NCBI RefSeq assembly: GCF_004365635.1
Contig: NZ_SOBH01000001.1
Coordinates: forward strand, 806,001-870,000
Direction of reading: 5' to 3'
Length of the DNA: 64,000 nucleotides
Source: Litoreibacter halocynthiae
GTDB taxonomy: Bacteria > Pseudomonadota > Alphaproteobacteria > Rhodobacterales > Rhodobacteraceae
Below are positions 45,401-51,771 of this stretch, one piece after another. The notes under the pieces are model-generated. The model did no database searches. It had not been told where the DNA came from and saw nothing but the letters and a program-made list of their open reading frames with translations. Both the position numbers and the translations under genes were made by a program. Each line of letters begins with the position of its first letter. The first letter of the stretch is position 1.

Positions 45401-46006
45401 GCTGTCGTGCGGGTCGAGCCGGAGCATGTGTTTGATTGCTCCGACATCATTGGCAAGGTTTTCGATGACAAGAACCAGAACGGCTATCAGGATCAGGGAG
45501 AGCCGGGCTTGCCCGGTGTGCGCTTGGCGACTGTGCGTGGCTTGCTGATAACGACCGACGAGCATGGCCGGTATCACGTGCCTTGTGCAGAGCTTCCGAA
45601 AGATATCGGCTCCAACTTCACGCTTAAACTCGACACACGGACATTGCCCACAGGCTACCGCGTGACCACGGAAAACCCGCGTGTGATCCGTGTTACGGCT
45701 GGTAAGTTCGCCAAGCTGAACTTCGGTGCGTCGCTGTCCAATGTGGTTGATATCGACCTCACCGCTGCGGCGTTCCTTGGCAGCTCGTCCAAGCCATCTG
45801 CTGCGTTGGAGAGCGGGGTTGATGGGTTGATTGGTCAGATCAAATCGACACCTTCGGTGCTGCGGCTCAGCTACATTCTGAAAGGTGAAGACCGGAAACT
45901 CGCGAATGCGCGACTGAAGGCGGTTGAAAGCCTTGTTCGAGAGCGCTGGAAAGGCTCCGGCAGATACAAGCTCAACATCGAACGCAGCATCAAGCGTGTG
46001 CAGTAG
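33422..46006 (+). CDS. Giant exported DUF11-repeat protein with SdrD_B-like and OmpA-like C-terminus
   Basis: 4194 residues. ATG 33422 with GGGGA upstream gives an N-terminal signal sequence (APILILLSVIWMGLGLVATS, cleavage near AQA). Residues about 30-240 form a non-repeat N-terminal domain with a few cysteines. Residues about 240-3690 are DUF11/DUF7507-type beta-sandwich repeats of about 110-130 residues. I count 28 copies of a YTVTQADVDAG..NTA motif plus one degenerate copy. Most have a cysteine pair; six are cysteine-free with Asp-rich linkers. Then come DSDGDGVPDS and DRDGDGIPDANDYDP loops (about 3705-3735, thrombospondin-3-like calcium sites) and a further DUF11 unit. An SdrD_B-like domain follows (GKVFDDKNQNGYQDQGEPGL, about 4010). 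The tail RLSYILKGEDRKLANARLKA resembles an OmpA-family periplasmic domain. It is probably a cell-surface fibre held at its C-terminus. No LPXTG, RTX or autotransporter barrel is seen. The next gene, 12 nt on, encodes a likely outer-membrane partner. Confidence 0.85.
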   Translation: MKIWTSRDIAAPILILLSVIWMGLGLVATSAQATTFTSTVPGTSITLPTEYPEAGGVAIVMIGLNGNIYYQFSDPANAFVGFNNRPNRPELGGNPFTINDPIPLDCGFSSCRDYFGGGLARVHIRFSAYDGDTQPGGFDENDITLRINGFDVGSWSGLTTERTNDNGTRSFGFRTGFGNNTFNTGWFASSNSGLMDSLLDTGPTGQTTIQVFDDDPNDNYWDFQRGPSLQNSNIQTVAPGMTIEKSANPTTYNDVGDEIDYTFVLRNIGSVPIRNVGVTDDRISAQGGSVTCDDQVILDSPSGAAQPFQTICRATYTVTQADIEAEQVTNVATTQGTPDFGVLGAVTDTETVTGPPAIPAITLEKSTTSAAFGAANTTVPYEFRVENTGNVTLTDITVTDPNIPGLSCTFATMLPDAVETCAGTYTVLQTDVDSFAAGTLLRNDAEVTADAATGGVVQDTDFVELSGPAAAPALTIVKRALTGTYDSVGDVVQYAFDVTNTGNITFPAPPSVTDSLGIPVTCPAGAMAPGRQITCTAEISVTQPHIDDGQIDNTATAEISIAGVNLSESDSAMVTATRSTGLTLTKRLASTSPTSFAADAITLSYEYVLRNTGNVTLEAVGVIDDKTTVSCPASEIAPMSQIVCTADYITLQMDVNDGGVTNTATASATPRGETVAIESVEQELTVPAVQTPSLALAKSAGAPAPSFSLGATITYTFDVTNDGNVDNPGPITITDSKLGAPFECFVGPLLAGTMQSCTRDYTLTTADLQSGLVVNSATASGGGVTSPSDGATVSNSETPEVTLTKTASPSPIPAGVTSVTYTFNVQNTGTAQLLLSTNPITVNDPNVGAVDCSAQPATLDAPTLLAAGESFDCTASYTLTQAEIDAGEVVNTASASFPFNDGSGVQTITSDTATATTPIAENLQFTFAKTGPASFTTVNEVLSYSFDIVNTGNVTMTSFVLTDDLISNASCPVSSLAPSASTTCTGSYTVTQADVDAGTVLNNASVTGLSASGSQDTQTDSSTATRAVQPTDRVLSVDKTANRLDFTTVGQQLIYAIEVTNDGLQTLTNLTVTDVLDAAYSCNIPTLAPGASSSSCTFSHVVTQDDIDAGEVVNLATASGSGVAPQTSGLTIPGPTRNASFTAVKDALSGYTVDGDSITYRFTVTNNGNVRINGVQVSDRGQLCTTVGTLEPGEVDNSCQFTFPVTQADVDAGGVVNTATVTGTGADGTPLTETPQETVTGPLEAPALTVTKVEDDTSGDFGLPLSSESYTITVTNSGNVTLNNISVTDALIGLDCIVPTLAPSATATSCDPVGGGASVPMTGSYTITQADVDRGSLSNTASASGTTINGTTVGDSATVELDSPAQTRSLGVVKTSDLTGNFDTLGQVITYSYDVTNTGNTTLPNAITVTDDRISSVTCDALPAGGLPPMGVVTCTGTYAITQPDIDAGSVTNTASATTTTTAGSITSPDAVLTLNADQNFAMTLDKRLKSTSAVSFSAAAEPLIYEYVVTNSGNTTITDDIKIDDDRFGTDLVCTAVDLAPTAQIICEQPYSTTQGDVNDGEVTNTATAYTGPNLGAATLSSNSDSVTVPALQNPLLVVEKNFVSASGLPVSNPGFFEGQELTYNFVVTNSGNVSITVDPATVISDPKIGPFTCTGIPTILEPSDTYTCTGPASPYTVTANDILLGSAVNVATATGTLPDASQILSAPNSAIYPLNAEPAVSVLKRTEPATGVTFAAVNDEIDYVYEVTNTGNTGLPSPGTVTDDKFPGETITCVDPSGGTFARIIDEPTEIAICTRTYTVTQEDLDRGSVTNVASATTSFAGDPVQSQPATLTVSGDVEALVALTKEVSPTTPASAGDILTYTLTATASGNQTILGASISDPLLPSLSCLQSGASVTSADLDPNGDPLICTGTLTVTQAMVDDQEVRNTANVRGAAPDGTIVSTDTENVLGVDAPNDELTVTKRINPEPISGTDPAYTQPGQVVTFIVEVENTGNITVDNINVTDDLIAGTCNVGTLAPGDRNDSCVFTLTVMQDEVDAGSFTNEATASGTPRAGAGPTVGIDDVLVLGPPAEPAIAFNKEANVTDFSAAGDVITYTFTVANAGNVTLFAQPFVTDAAIQPGPFACGTIPAGGLAPQEFVSCTRDYPVTQADVDAGTITNNASATSAEAPTPEVASVTTTGTRTPGVSLTKTPSITADAQIGNIIEYTYRVSNTGNVTLDAVTMADTHTSATTTAPLSIAGDVQVVDAGVANDSTDAGANGIWDSLAPGDAVEFSAEYTVTQADIDARQVLSNTASVSTSSPAGTTPPSDSVTVNVPVEVSNPGIAVEKTVTGSTGSAADDVVSFEIVVRNTGNVTLATPVLDDDLTRNGGAVLALTTGPTLASGNAAPLATLDVGEVWTYQASYTLTQADVDAGGIDNTVLVTTTSPDGTPVSDRSGNGLPGGEDSPTPFDIVVDPQISSLKTITSSTIAVDEVVTFQITVTNDGNVTLNSVSVDDTLTRVDGTVLALDAPVAFAGAGNGSPQGTLLPGEIATYTAQYTLTQADIDAGGISNTAEVSGTPLSGVPVTDTSDDGDTGAGDTGDDPTVLDIPEDRAIELVKRLVDGEPANFTEDGAILRYEFVVTNASNVTLTDAITITDPLITDAGGTITCPAPPVAPGESISCFGDYEVLQSDVDAGGVDNAATATSGATTSPEATLTVPSVQSPAMELLKEAEEVLATDFFTGPEISYTYTVTNTGNVTIFDPIAVEDNLIDTVVCPTPFPTEGIAPDGTYVCTATYTVTATDVDLGQVTNTANATDGTTPSPTVTETIPDAATPLLEITKTAEAGATFAEVGDEITYTFEVLNAGTRTFASVVTVYDNRLGEIICFDPAADPTNDPDFRAGEVLTCTGTDQVTQEDLDAGEVTNEAYAQTLFGAGDTPVSSTPVDVTVAADLTPELTFSKVSSPNPAGAVGTDITYSFTATNTGNQTLNTVSVSDPFFPTLVCSTPELLRGDSLTCTATYEITQDDIDAGEVQNTATATAQTPQGGELEETSAETTTMPTANPLMSVVKRPSVSPFGPVGSSVTYTFDVTNDGNVTLFNVAVDDSLDSGPACEIARLNVGATDSSCAFTLEVDQALVDAGSLTNTVDVTAADQLGNPVDATATIITTGPTQAPSLEATKVVSFSGVAVGDLASYTLQVENTGNVTLDNVNVTDTMTRNLNGRSVALDSPFALVASSDADGDGRLDVGETWVYTATFTLTQADLNAQGVSNTVVVDAIGPDTTPVSDTSDNGNDGDGNLTDDPTVVSITSDPRLVVTKEVVSAGSIAGEQVVFRITAANTGNVDIDGVTIDDQLTRNGGGALALTTGPTPVGDASFIGAGEQVIWDATYTLLQEDIDAGGVANSATVSGTGPDGSAVSDLSADGDPFDGNVENDPTVVTIPAAPALDVLKRVVSADEPFDGGRVEFAVEVANTGNVTLSSVALIENLRRLDGAALTPTSVSFDSASEGSGEGTLNPGETATYTVSYILTQDDVDAGGVSNSVTATATTPLGGPLSDVSRDDDPSDGNDEDDPTIATIEAAPANTFVKTASQPVPLFPMIYQVTFTLTVENTGNVTQEGYQIADDLSAFEGSAEVLRDAPFGLSVRTSGFTDAAVNPSFDGAGDTATLSGNPTLAPGETGTVEIDVVYSTEGAGVPADNVANLTSGLLPSPQDATASVAVTDSDGDGVPDSLESATADRDGDGIPDANDYDPTGYFYCEDDGRILAGGSISVTGPFGTQTGVGTSNFITIVRDGSAGEFQFFVTRAGTYTINPTYPASGAVSTSRLASPTLDATSLLPANPASIGSSEFGATDRLADFSAGANPFYLTLTFEAGDPFILNNNIPLENCAGTPDLQATKVADRNSAVFGEAVNFTLTFTNNTPTTVTNATLVDLLPAGMLYTPNTARVDGAAIEPTVTGLHLEWPGQTVTPGQTINLTLSARVVANGSYGDLTNRGFLANAAGAPISNVATAVVRVEPEHVFDCSDIIGKVFDDKNQNGYQDQGEPGLPGVRLATVRGLLITTDEHGRYHVPCAELPKDIGSNFTLKLDTRTLPTGYRVTTENPRVIRVTAGKFAKLNFGASLSNVVDIDLTAAAFLGSSSKPSAALESGVDGLIGQIKSTPSVLRLSYILKGEDRKLANARLKAVESLVRERWKGSGRYKLNIERSIKRVQ
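34141..44118 (+). repeat. Tandem coding repeats (DUF11-type), about 28-29 units
   Basis: Each unit of roughly 330-390 nt encodes: a KT/TK start, YTF.VTNTGNVTL, a VTD..L segment, C..LAPG...C, then YTVTQADVDAG...NTATA. Units are diverged, not identical, so the array is old. Two runs of cysteine-free units occur, at about 39982-41205 and 42893-44115. Confidence 0.8.
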
Positions 46007-46018
46007 GGGAGCGGGATT

Positions 46019-49000
46019 ATGAAAATGAACAATACCTTACGCGCCGTTTTGATTGCCTCTACTTCCATGGTGTGGGGCGGGGCGGTAACTGCTCAAGAAG
46101 CGGATTTTGAAACCTCTTGCGCATTGGTCAACGGCGTTCTTCCTGCCAATTGTACGCAAGACAACGCGTCCGAGGTCGTTGTTGTCCCCGCGGGAGAGAA
46201 CAACGAGCTAGATCGCGGCAACGCTGCGGTTGGCGGGGATGGCTTCCTGATCTCCATCGATGGCAAACCTGTCATTGGTGACAAGCGGGTAGAAGACGAA
46301 ATCCGCAAAACTGACATCGCGCTGTCCAACGCGGATGTGCAGGTGAAGTTCGACGGATTGGGTGCGGTACCGCGCCTTGACCTCGTCGCCGTCGATCAAA
46401 CCGAAGCCTTCGAAGCAGGCGATGTTGTCACATTCCGCTCGCGGACAAACTACCCCGCCTACCTGTCGCGCGGCGAGGTGCGCATGGTGGATATCGGCAA
46501 CGCAGCAGGACCGAAAACCTTGGCCGTGGTGCCGGTGCAACCGAACGGCTCCGTCTCAGTGACCATCCCCGAAGGCCGCGACGTTGTTGCTATCCACAGA
46601 GTGTATGACGCGCGCGGGCGCTACAACGAGACCGAACCGCTTTCCCTGCAAGGCAGCGACGACCGTGGACTGTTTGCGCAGGCTGAGGAAGGCACCGACG
46701 CCACCCGTGTCCGTGGTATCCCCGTCTCCGGTGGGGCGATCACCGTCTACGGTAAGGGGGTGCGCTCAGGTGCAACTGTCCAAACCTTGGGCGAGAATGT
46801 TAAGCCTGATGCGGATGGCAGCTTCGTCGTGCAGCGCATCTTGCCTGCGGGCGAACGCGACGTCGAAGTACGGATCAGCGGCGCGGGAGAGGACATCTAC
46901 CTGCAACGCTCCGTCGAAATTCCACGCTCCGAGTGGTTTGGCGTGGCGACGGTGGATCTGACCTTTGGATACCGTGAAGATGCGGGCAAGAACGCCGCAG
47001 GCGGTGCCGTGGATAAGTATTACGACCGAGGGCGGTTGGCGTTTTACGTGAAAGGCAAAACGCAAAAGGGTTGGAACATCACCGCCAGCGCAGACACGGG
47101 CGAAGACGAGTTGAGCGAGATATTCCGCAACCTCGACAAGAAAGACCCGCGCCACCTTCTGCTCCGGCTCGACAGTGAAAAAGCCTATCCCGTTTACGGT
47201 GATGACAGTACGATAGTTGAAGACGCGCCGACCTCTGGCAAGTTCTACTTCAAAGCAGAGCGGGAGGGCAATTTCGCCCTGTGGGGGAACTACAAAGGTC
47301 AGGTCAACGGATCGCATTTCCTGCGCAACGAACGCACGCTTTACGGCTTCCAAGGACATGTGCAGACACAGGCGACGACGTCCAAAGGCGAGCCTCGGGC
47401 AGAGCTTGATCTATATGCCGCGCAGCCAGATACGTTGCCGGGTCGGGATGTGTTCCGTGGCACTGGCGGCTCGGTTTACTTCCTGCAACGCCAAGACCTA
47501 TCCATTGGCTCTGAAACCATCGCCATCGAAATCCGCGACCCTGACACGGGCCGCGTGACCAGTCGCGAGGTGCTCGTATACGGGCGCGACTATGACATCA
47601 ACTACTTGCAAGGTGTCATCACGCTGACGCGGCCTTTAACGGGGGCTACGGGCGGTGGCACGGTGATCACTGACCCGCTGGGCGAGAACACAGTCCAGTT
47701 GACTGTGAACTATGAATTCACCCCGACCGCAGGAACCATCGATGGCTACGCCTATGGTGGGCGGGCGCAATTCTGGGCAACCGATAATCTGCGGTTCGGC
47801 GCGACAGGTCTGGTCGAGCAGACGGACATCGCCGACCAAACGGCATACGGCGCGGACATGCGCTACGAGATTTCCGACACCACATTCCTGGAGCTTGAAT
47901 ATGCCCGCACAGAGGGGCCGGGGTTCGGGTCTAGTTATTCGTCTGATGGTGGCCTGATCGTGACCAACACCAATGCGGTTGGTGGTACGGGTGAGGCCTA
48001 TATGGCCCGTGGGCAAGTGGATCTGAAAGACCTCAACCCGGATCTGAACGGCCAGCTAGGCGCGTATTACGAAAAGCGTCGGGCAGGGTTCTCGACGCTG
48101 GATTACCAGACCACCGTTGATGAGGAACTATGGGGTGTTTACGGCGAGTATGCACCAACTGAACGGCTGTCTTACCGTCTTTACTATGATGATTTCACCG
48201 ATGACGCGGGCAAGGTCGCTCGCGAGGGCGGGCTGGAAGTGACCTATAAGGTCAGCAAACGCCTGACCTACGATTTCGGCATCGAGCATATCGACAAGGT
48301 GACCCCCGCGGGTGCGGCGGACGAGACAGGCAAGCGCACTGACGTTGCTGTGCGCGCGACGATCACGGTGAACCCGAAGTTGGAATACTCCGTGTTCGGT
48401 CAAGCGACGGTTTCTCGCTCTGGCGGGCTGGCACGCAATCACCGTGTTGGTGCAGGCGTGAAATATCAATTCGCACAAAATTGGACCTTTGAGGGCGAAA
48501 TCTCCGATGGGTCGCGCGGGGTAGGGGCGTTGGCGCTGCTGTCTTATGACAATGGCAAGGATGGCACAGCATATTTCGGATACACCCTTGATCCCGGCCG
48601 CAGCTATAACGGCGTGGACCTGAGCGGAAAGGACCGTGGTCAGTTCGTAGTTGGTGGTACCCGCCGCTTGAGCCAAGCGGTCGATGTCTATGCCGAGAAT
48701 ACATATGATCTGTTCGGGCAGCACCGTTCGCTAACCTCGACTTACGGGATCAACTACGCGCGGTCCGAATTCCTGCGCTACTCGGCCTCCGTCGAGGTTG
48801 GTCGCGTGGACGATAGTGCGAACGGTGACTTTGATCGCACCGCACTGTCCTTTGGTGTGCGGTATGAAAACCAGACAGGTGTTACAGGCACCGCGCGCTT
48901 GGAATACCGACGTGACCGCGGGGTCTATAACAACACCAGTCGTGACGGTGACACGATCGCGCTGGTCTCGACCCTGCGCTACAAAATCGATGAAGAGCAA

Positions 49001-49576
49001 CGGTTGCTGTTCAGTTTCGATGGCAGCTACACCGACACTGACGGCTCTTCGATCCCTGACGGGCGCTATGCGGAGCTGACTTTGGGCTATGCCTATCGTC
49101 CCATTGAAAACGACCGGCTGAACGTGCTGCTCAAGTATACCTACCTGCATGACCTCTACGGGCAGGAAGTGGACGGCACCAATGACCCCGGCCCGCGCCA
49201 GAAAAGCCATGTGCTGTCCTTGGACGCGTCCTACGATCTGAACCGCAATTGGACCTTGGGCGGCAAGCTGGGTGGCCGCTGGTCGCAAAGCTCTCCGGAT
49301 GCGACGACGGCGTTTCAGGACAATGATGCGTGGCTGGTCGTGGCGAATGCGCGTTACCACCTGACCCATAAATGGGACGTTCTGGTCGAAGGGCGCGCTT
49401 TGCGGGCAGAGCAGGCGGGCGTCACGGAATACGGCATATTGGGCGCCGCGTATCGCCATATCGGGAACAACTACAAGGTGGGTGTCGGGTATAATTTCGG
49501 GAAATTCTCGGATGACCTGACGGATTTGACTTATGACGACAAGGGCATGTTTATTAACCTGATCGCGAAGTTCTAG
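46019..49576 (+). CDS. Predicted outer-membrane beta-barrel partner of the giant DUF11 protein
   Basis: 1185 residues. Signal peptide (MNNTLRAVLIASTSMVWGGA, cleavage near VTAQE). An N-terminal periplasmic part (to about 300) contains Ig-like or carbohydrate-binding-like strands. A conserved core follows at about 310-540: ATVDLTFGYREDAGKN, FYVKGKTQKGWNITASADTG, NLDKKDPRHLLLRLDSEKAY, PVYGDDSTIVEDAPTSGKFY and LVYGRDYDINYLQGVITL. From about 560 to the end there are alternating amphipathic strands with many aromatic girdle residues, finishing MFINLIAKF, a C-terminal Phe typical of barrels inserted by BamA. GGGGAGCGGG precedes the ATG. No TonB box is evident. It is probably cotranscribed with the giant gene; secretion, anchoring or assembly roles are inferred. 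Confidence 0.8.
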   Translation: MKMNNTLRAVLIASTSMVWGGAVTAQEADFETSCALVNGVLPANCTQDNASEVVVVPAGENNELDRGNAAVGGDGFLISIDGKPVIGDKRVEDEIRKTDIALSNADVQVKFDGLGAVPRLDLVAVDQTEAFEAGDVVTFRSRTNYPAYLSRGEVRMVDIGNAAGPKTLAVVPVQPNGSVSVTIPEGRDVVAIHRVYDARGRYNETEPLSLQGSDDRGLFAQAEEGTDATRVRGIPVSGGAITVYGKGVRSGATVQTLGENVKPDADGSFVVQRILPAGERDVEVRISGAGEDIYLQRSVEIPRSEWFGVATVDLTFGYREDAGKNAAGGAVDKYYDRGRLAFYVKGKTQKGWNITASADTGEDELSEIFRNLDKKDPRHLLLRLDSEKAYPVYGDDSTIVEDAPTSGKFYFKAEREGNFALWGNYKGQVNGSHFLRNERTLYGFQGHVQTQATTSKGEPRAELDLYAAQPDTLPGRDVFRGTGGSVYFLQRQDLSIGSETIAIEIRDPDTGRVTSREVLVYGRDYDINYLQGVITLTRPLTGATGGGTVITDPLGENTVQLTVNYEFTPTAGTIDGYAYGGRAQFWATDNLRFGATGLVEQTDIADQTAYGADMRYEISDTTFLELEYARTEGPGFGSSYSSDGGLIVTNTNAVGGTGEAYMARGQVDLKDLNPDLNGQLGAYYEKRRAGFSTLDYQTTVDEELWGVYGEYAPTERLSYRLYYDDFTDDAGKVAREGGLEVTYKVSKRLTYDFGIEHIDKVTPAGAADETGKRTDVAVRATITVNPKLEYSVFGQATVSRSGGLARNHRVGAGVKYQFAQNWTFEGEISDGSRGVGALALLSYDNGKDGTAYFGYTLDPGRSYNGVDLSGKDRGQFVVGGTRRLSQAVDVYAENTYDLFGQHRSLTSTYGINYARSEFLRYSASVEVGRVDDSANGDFDRTALSFGVRYENQTGVTGTARLEYRRDRGVYNNTSRDGDTIALVSTLRYKIDEEQRLLFSFDGSYTDTDGSSIPDGRYAELTLGYAYRPIENDRLNVLLKYTYLHDLYGQEVDGTNDPGPRQKSHVLSLDASYDLNRNWTLGGKLGGRWSQSSPDATTAFQDNDAWLVVANARYHLTHKWDVLVEGRALRAEQAGVTEYGILGAAYRHIGNNYKVGVGYNFGKFSDDLTDLTYDDKGMFINLIAKF

Positions 49577-49639
49577 TCAGGGTGCAGCAGTGTCATACTG
49601 CCTGAAGATGATCGACTGATCGCGATTGAGAAGGCGCGC

Positions 49640-50629
49640 ATGCCAAAAAACAAATACTATTCCGGTCCGGTGAGTGACCATTTCGACGGTGTACGGTTCC
49701 ACTCGCCAGGCCAACCTTCTCCCGACCGTTCGCTGCGCGATCTGCTGCGGTGGCAGCGGGAAAGCGGCCGCGCGCGATGGCCAAAGTCTGTTCCGGTGAA
49801 CCCATCGACGCCACCCGCAACCAGCGAGTTGCCACGCCTTACGATGGTGGGCCATGCAACGGTGCTGATCCAAGTCGCGGGATTGAACATCCTGACAGAT
49901 CCCGTCTGGTCCGACCGCGCAAGCCCGTTGAGTTTTCTTGGCCCCAAACGCGTCACCGCGCCGGGGATTGATTTTGACGACTTGCCGAAGATTGATGCAG
50001 TCCTGCTGAGTCACAACCATTACGATCATCTGGATATTTCTACGCTCAGGCGTCTGGAGGCGCTGCACCGCCCGCTGATGGTGATGCCACTTGGCACCGA
50101 TGCGACGGTTCGCAAAGGCATTGGAACCGCGCGGATCGCCTGCGAGGACTGGAACAACCGGATTGCCCTGTCACCTGAGGTGTCTGTCTGCCTGACACCC
50201 GCCAACCACTGGTCATCGCGCGGGGTGCGAGACCGGCGCATGGCACTATGGAGCGGCTTTTGGATTGACTGCCCCAAAGCTCAGATTTGGTTCGCAGGGG
50301 ATACAGGCTATGGGGATGGCAAGATTTTCCACGACATTCGCAGCCGACACGGCTCTCCCGATATCGCACTGATCCCGATTGGCGCCTACGAGCCCCGCTG
50401 GTTCATGTCGGATCAGCATGTCGCCCCCGAGGAGTCGGTGCGCATTTTCCGCGATGTCGCTGCCAAGCAAGCGCTCGGATTCCACTGGGGGACATTTCAG
50501 TTGACCCACGAGGCACGTGAGGCACCAAAAGAACTGTTGCTGAGATGTGTGCTTGAAGCAGGGATAGACCCGACGCAATTTCCTGCGTTTGGACCCGGCG
50601 AGGTCTATTCACTGCCGACGGTTCGGTAA
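49640..50629 (+). CDS. MBL-fold metallohydrolase, NAPE-PLD/UlaG-like
   Basis: 329 residues. The metallo-beta-lactamase metal motif is SHNHYDHLD, preceded by VGHATVLIQVAGLNILTDPV. Later ligands are in TPANHWSSRG, WFAGDTGYGDG and the C-terminal GFHWGTFQLTHE. The pattern is that of the NAPE-phospholipase D / UlaG branch rather than glyoxalase II. No signal peptide. Substrate unknown. It follows the barrel gene after 63 nt on the same strand, but no functional link is evident. Confidence 0.86.
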   Translation: MPKNKYYSGPVSDHFDGVRFHSPGQPSPDRSLRDLLRWQRESGRARWPKSVPVNPSTPPATSELPRLTMVGHATVLIQVAGLNILTDPVWSDRASPLSFLGPKRVTAPGIDFDDLPKIDAVLLSHNHYDHLDISTLRRLEALHRPLMVMPLGTDATVRKGIGTARIACEDWNNRIALSPEVSVCLTPANHWSSRGVRDRRMALWSGFWIDCPKAQIWFAGDTGYGDGKIFHDIRSRHGSPDIALIPIGAYEPRWFMSDQHVAPEESVRIFRDVAAKQALGFHWGTFQLTHEAREAPKELLLRCVLEAGIDPTQFPAFGPGEVYSLPTVR

Positions 50630-50683
50630 CCTGAACAAGTTAGAGAGACTGCACTGATGCGGCTCATGTTTTCAAAGGGGAAA

Positions 50684-50758
50684 TGGCTCCGACGGTAGGG
50701 ATCGAACCTACGACCAATTGATTAACAGTCAACTGCTCTACCGCTGAGCTACGTCGGA
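50684..50758 (-). tRNA. tRNA-Asn (GTT)
   Basis: 75 nt on the minus strand with encoded CCA. Acceptor TCCGACG/CGTCGGA, T-loop GGTTCGATCCC, anticodon loop CTGTTAA with anticodon GTT. Confidence 0.95.
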
Positions 50759-50818
50759 ACGGTGAGGCGCGTATAGCAAGCGCGATTCCGGTCGTAAAGA
50801 GGGTTTTGCCCAAATAAT

Positions 50819-51730
50819 TCAGATAACTGAAAACCGGCTTGTTGCGCTGAGTTTGTGCTCGGGTTTCACAAGTTTTCGCTCTGAAAGATCAATCAGATGG
50901 GCAATGACATTTCGCTCGGCCGCGGGCAGAAGTGCGGGGTTTACGCCTATATAGATCCGCGCTGTAAGCTCCTTTGGTGTTTGAAGGCCGGAATTCAAAG
51001 AGGCAAGGATTTGAGATTCGCGCATTCGCCGATGTGTGAGCAATTCCTGAAGTCTGGCAGACGGGTTATCCACGGGTTTTCCATGGCCACTAAAATAGGT
51101 CGCAACCGGATCGCGCTTCGCAAGCATCTCCAGCGAGGCCATGAAATCCGTGAGATGCCCGTCTGGCGGTGATACCATGGATGTCGCCCAACCCATCACC
51201 AAATCACCGCTGAAAATTGCATCTCCCTCGTGCCAGTGGAAACACAGATGGTTCCCCATATGGCCAGGGGTATGCAACGCGGTGAGGCCCCAATCGGACC
51301 CGTCAACACGGACGTCATGGGCAAGGTTGACGTCGGGCAGGAAGGTCGAATCGATGCCTTCGCCACCGCCCAAATCTGTGAACGAGGCCATCACCTCCGC
51401 GCGCCCCGCAGAGCTGCTGCCAAATCCATAGACCTTCGCACCGGTGATCTGTGCCAAAACCATCGCCAAGGGGGAATGGTCAATATGGGAGTGGGTTACG
51501 AAAATGTGGCTGATGCGTTGATGGGCCTCAAGTGCAGAGAGAATAGCGGCCAAGTGCTCTTCATCCGGCGGGCCCGGGTCGATTACGGCAATATCCCGCG
51601 TGCCAAGCAGATATGTGTTGGTGCCTGTGTAGGTCATGGGCGAGGCGTTCGGCGCAAGGATGCAGCGCAGTCCCTCTGAAAGGGTCACGGGCTGCCCCGC
51701 TTTACGCGTGTCTTGCTCGGAATTTGCCAT
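50819..51730 (-). CDS. MBL-fold hydrolase with C-terminal winged helix (LACTB2-like)
   Basis: 303 residues. N-terminal ASPMTYTGTNTYLLGTRDIA and IDPGPPDEEH lead to the metal motif VTHSHIDHSPLA, then TPGHMGNHLCF, IFSGDLVMGWATSM and FSGHGKPVDNPSARL. The C-terminal 60 residues (ILASLNSGLQTPKELTARIY, AERNVIAHLIDL) match the winged-helix tail of the LACTB2 group, some of which are nucleases. Cytoplasmic. Divergent from the histidine kinase. Confidence 0.85.
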   Translation of the reverse strand: MANSEQDTRKAGQPVTLSEGLRCILAPNASPMTYTGTNTYLLGTRDIAVIDPGPPDEEHLAAILSALEAHQRISHIFVTHSHIDHSPLAMVLAQITGAKVYGFGSSSAGRAEVMASFTDLGGGEGIDSTFLPDVNLAHDVRVDGSDWGLTALHTPGHMGNHLCFHWHEGDAIFSGDLVMGWATSMVSPPDGHLTDFMASLEMLAKRDPVATYFSGHGKPVDNPSARLQELLTHRRMRESQILASLNSGLQTPKELTARIYIGVNPALLPAAERNVIAHLIDLSERKLVKPEHKLSATSRFSVI

Positions 51731-51771
51731 CGCTCTTTTCCTTTCGGCGAAGGGGCTTTACGATCCGGAAC

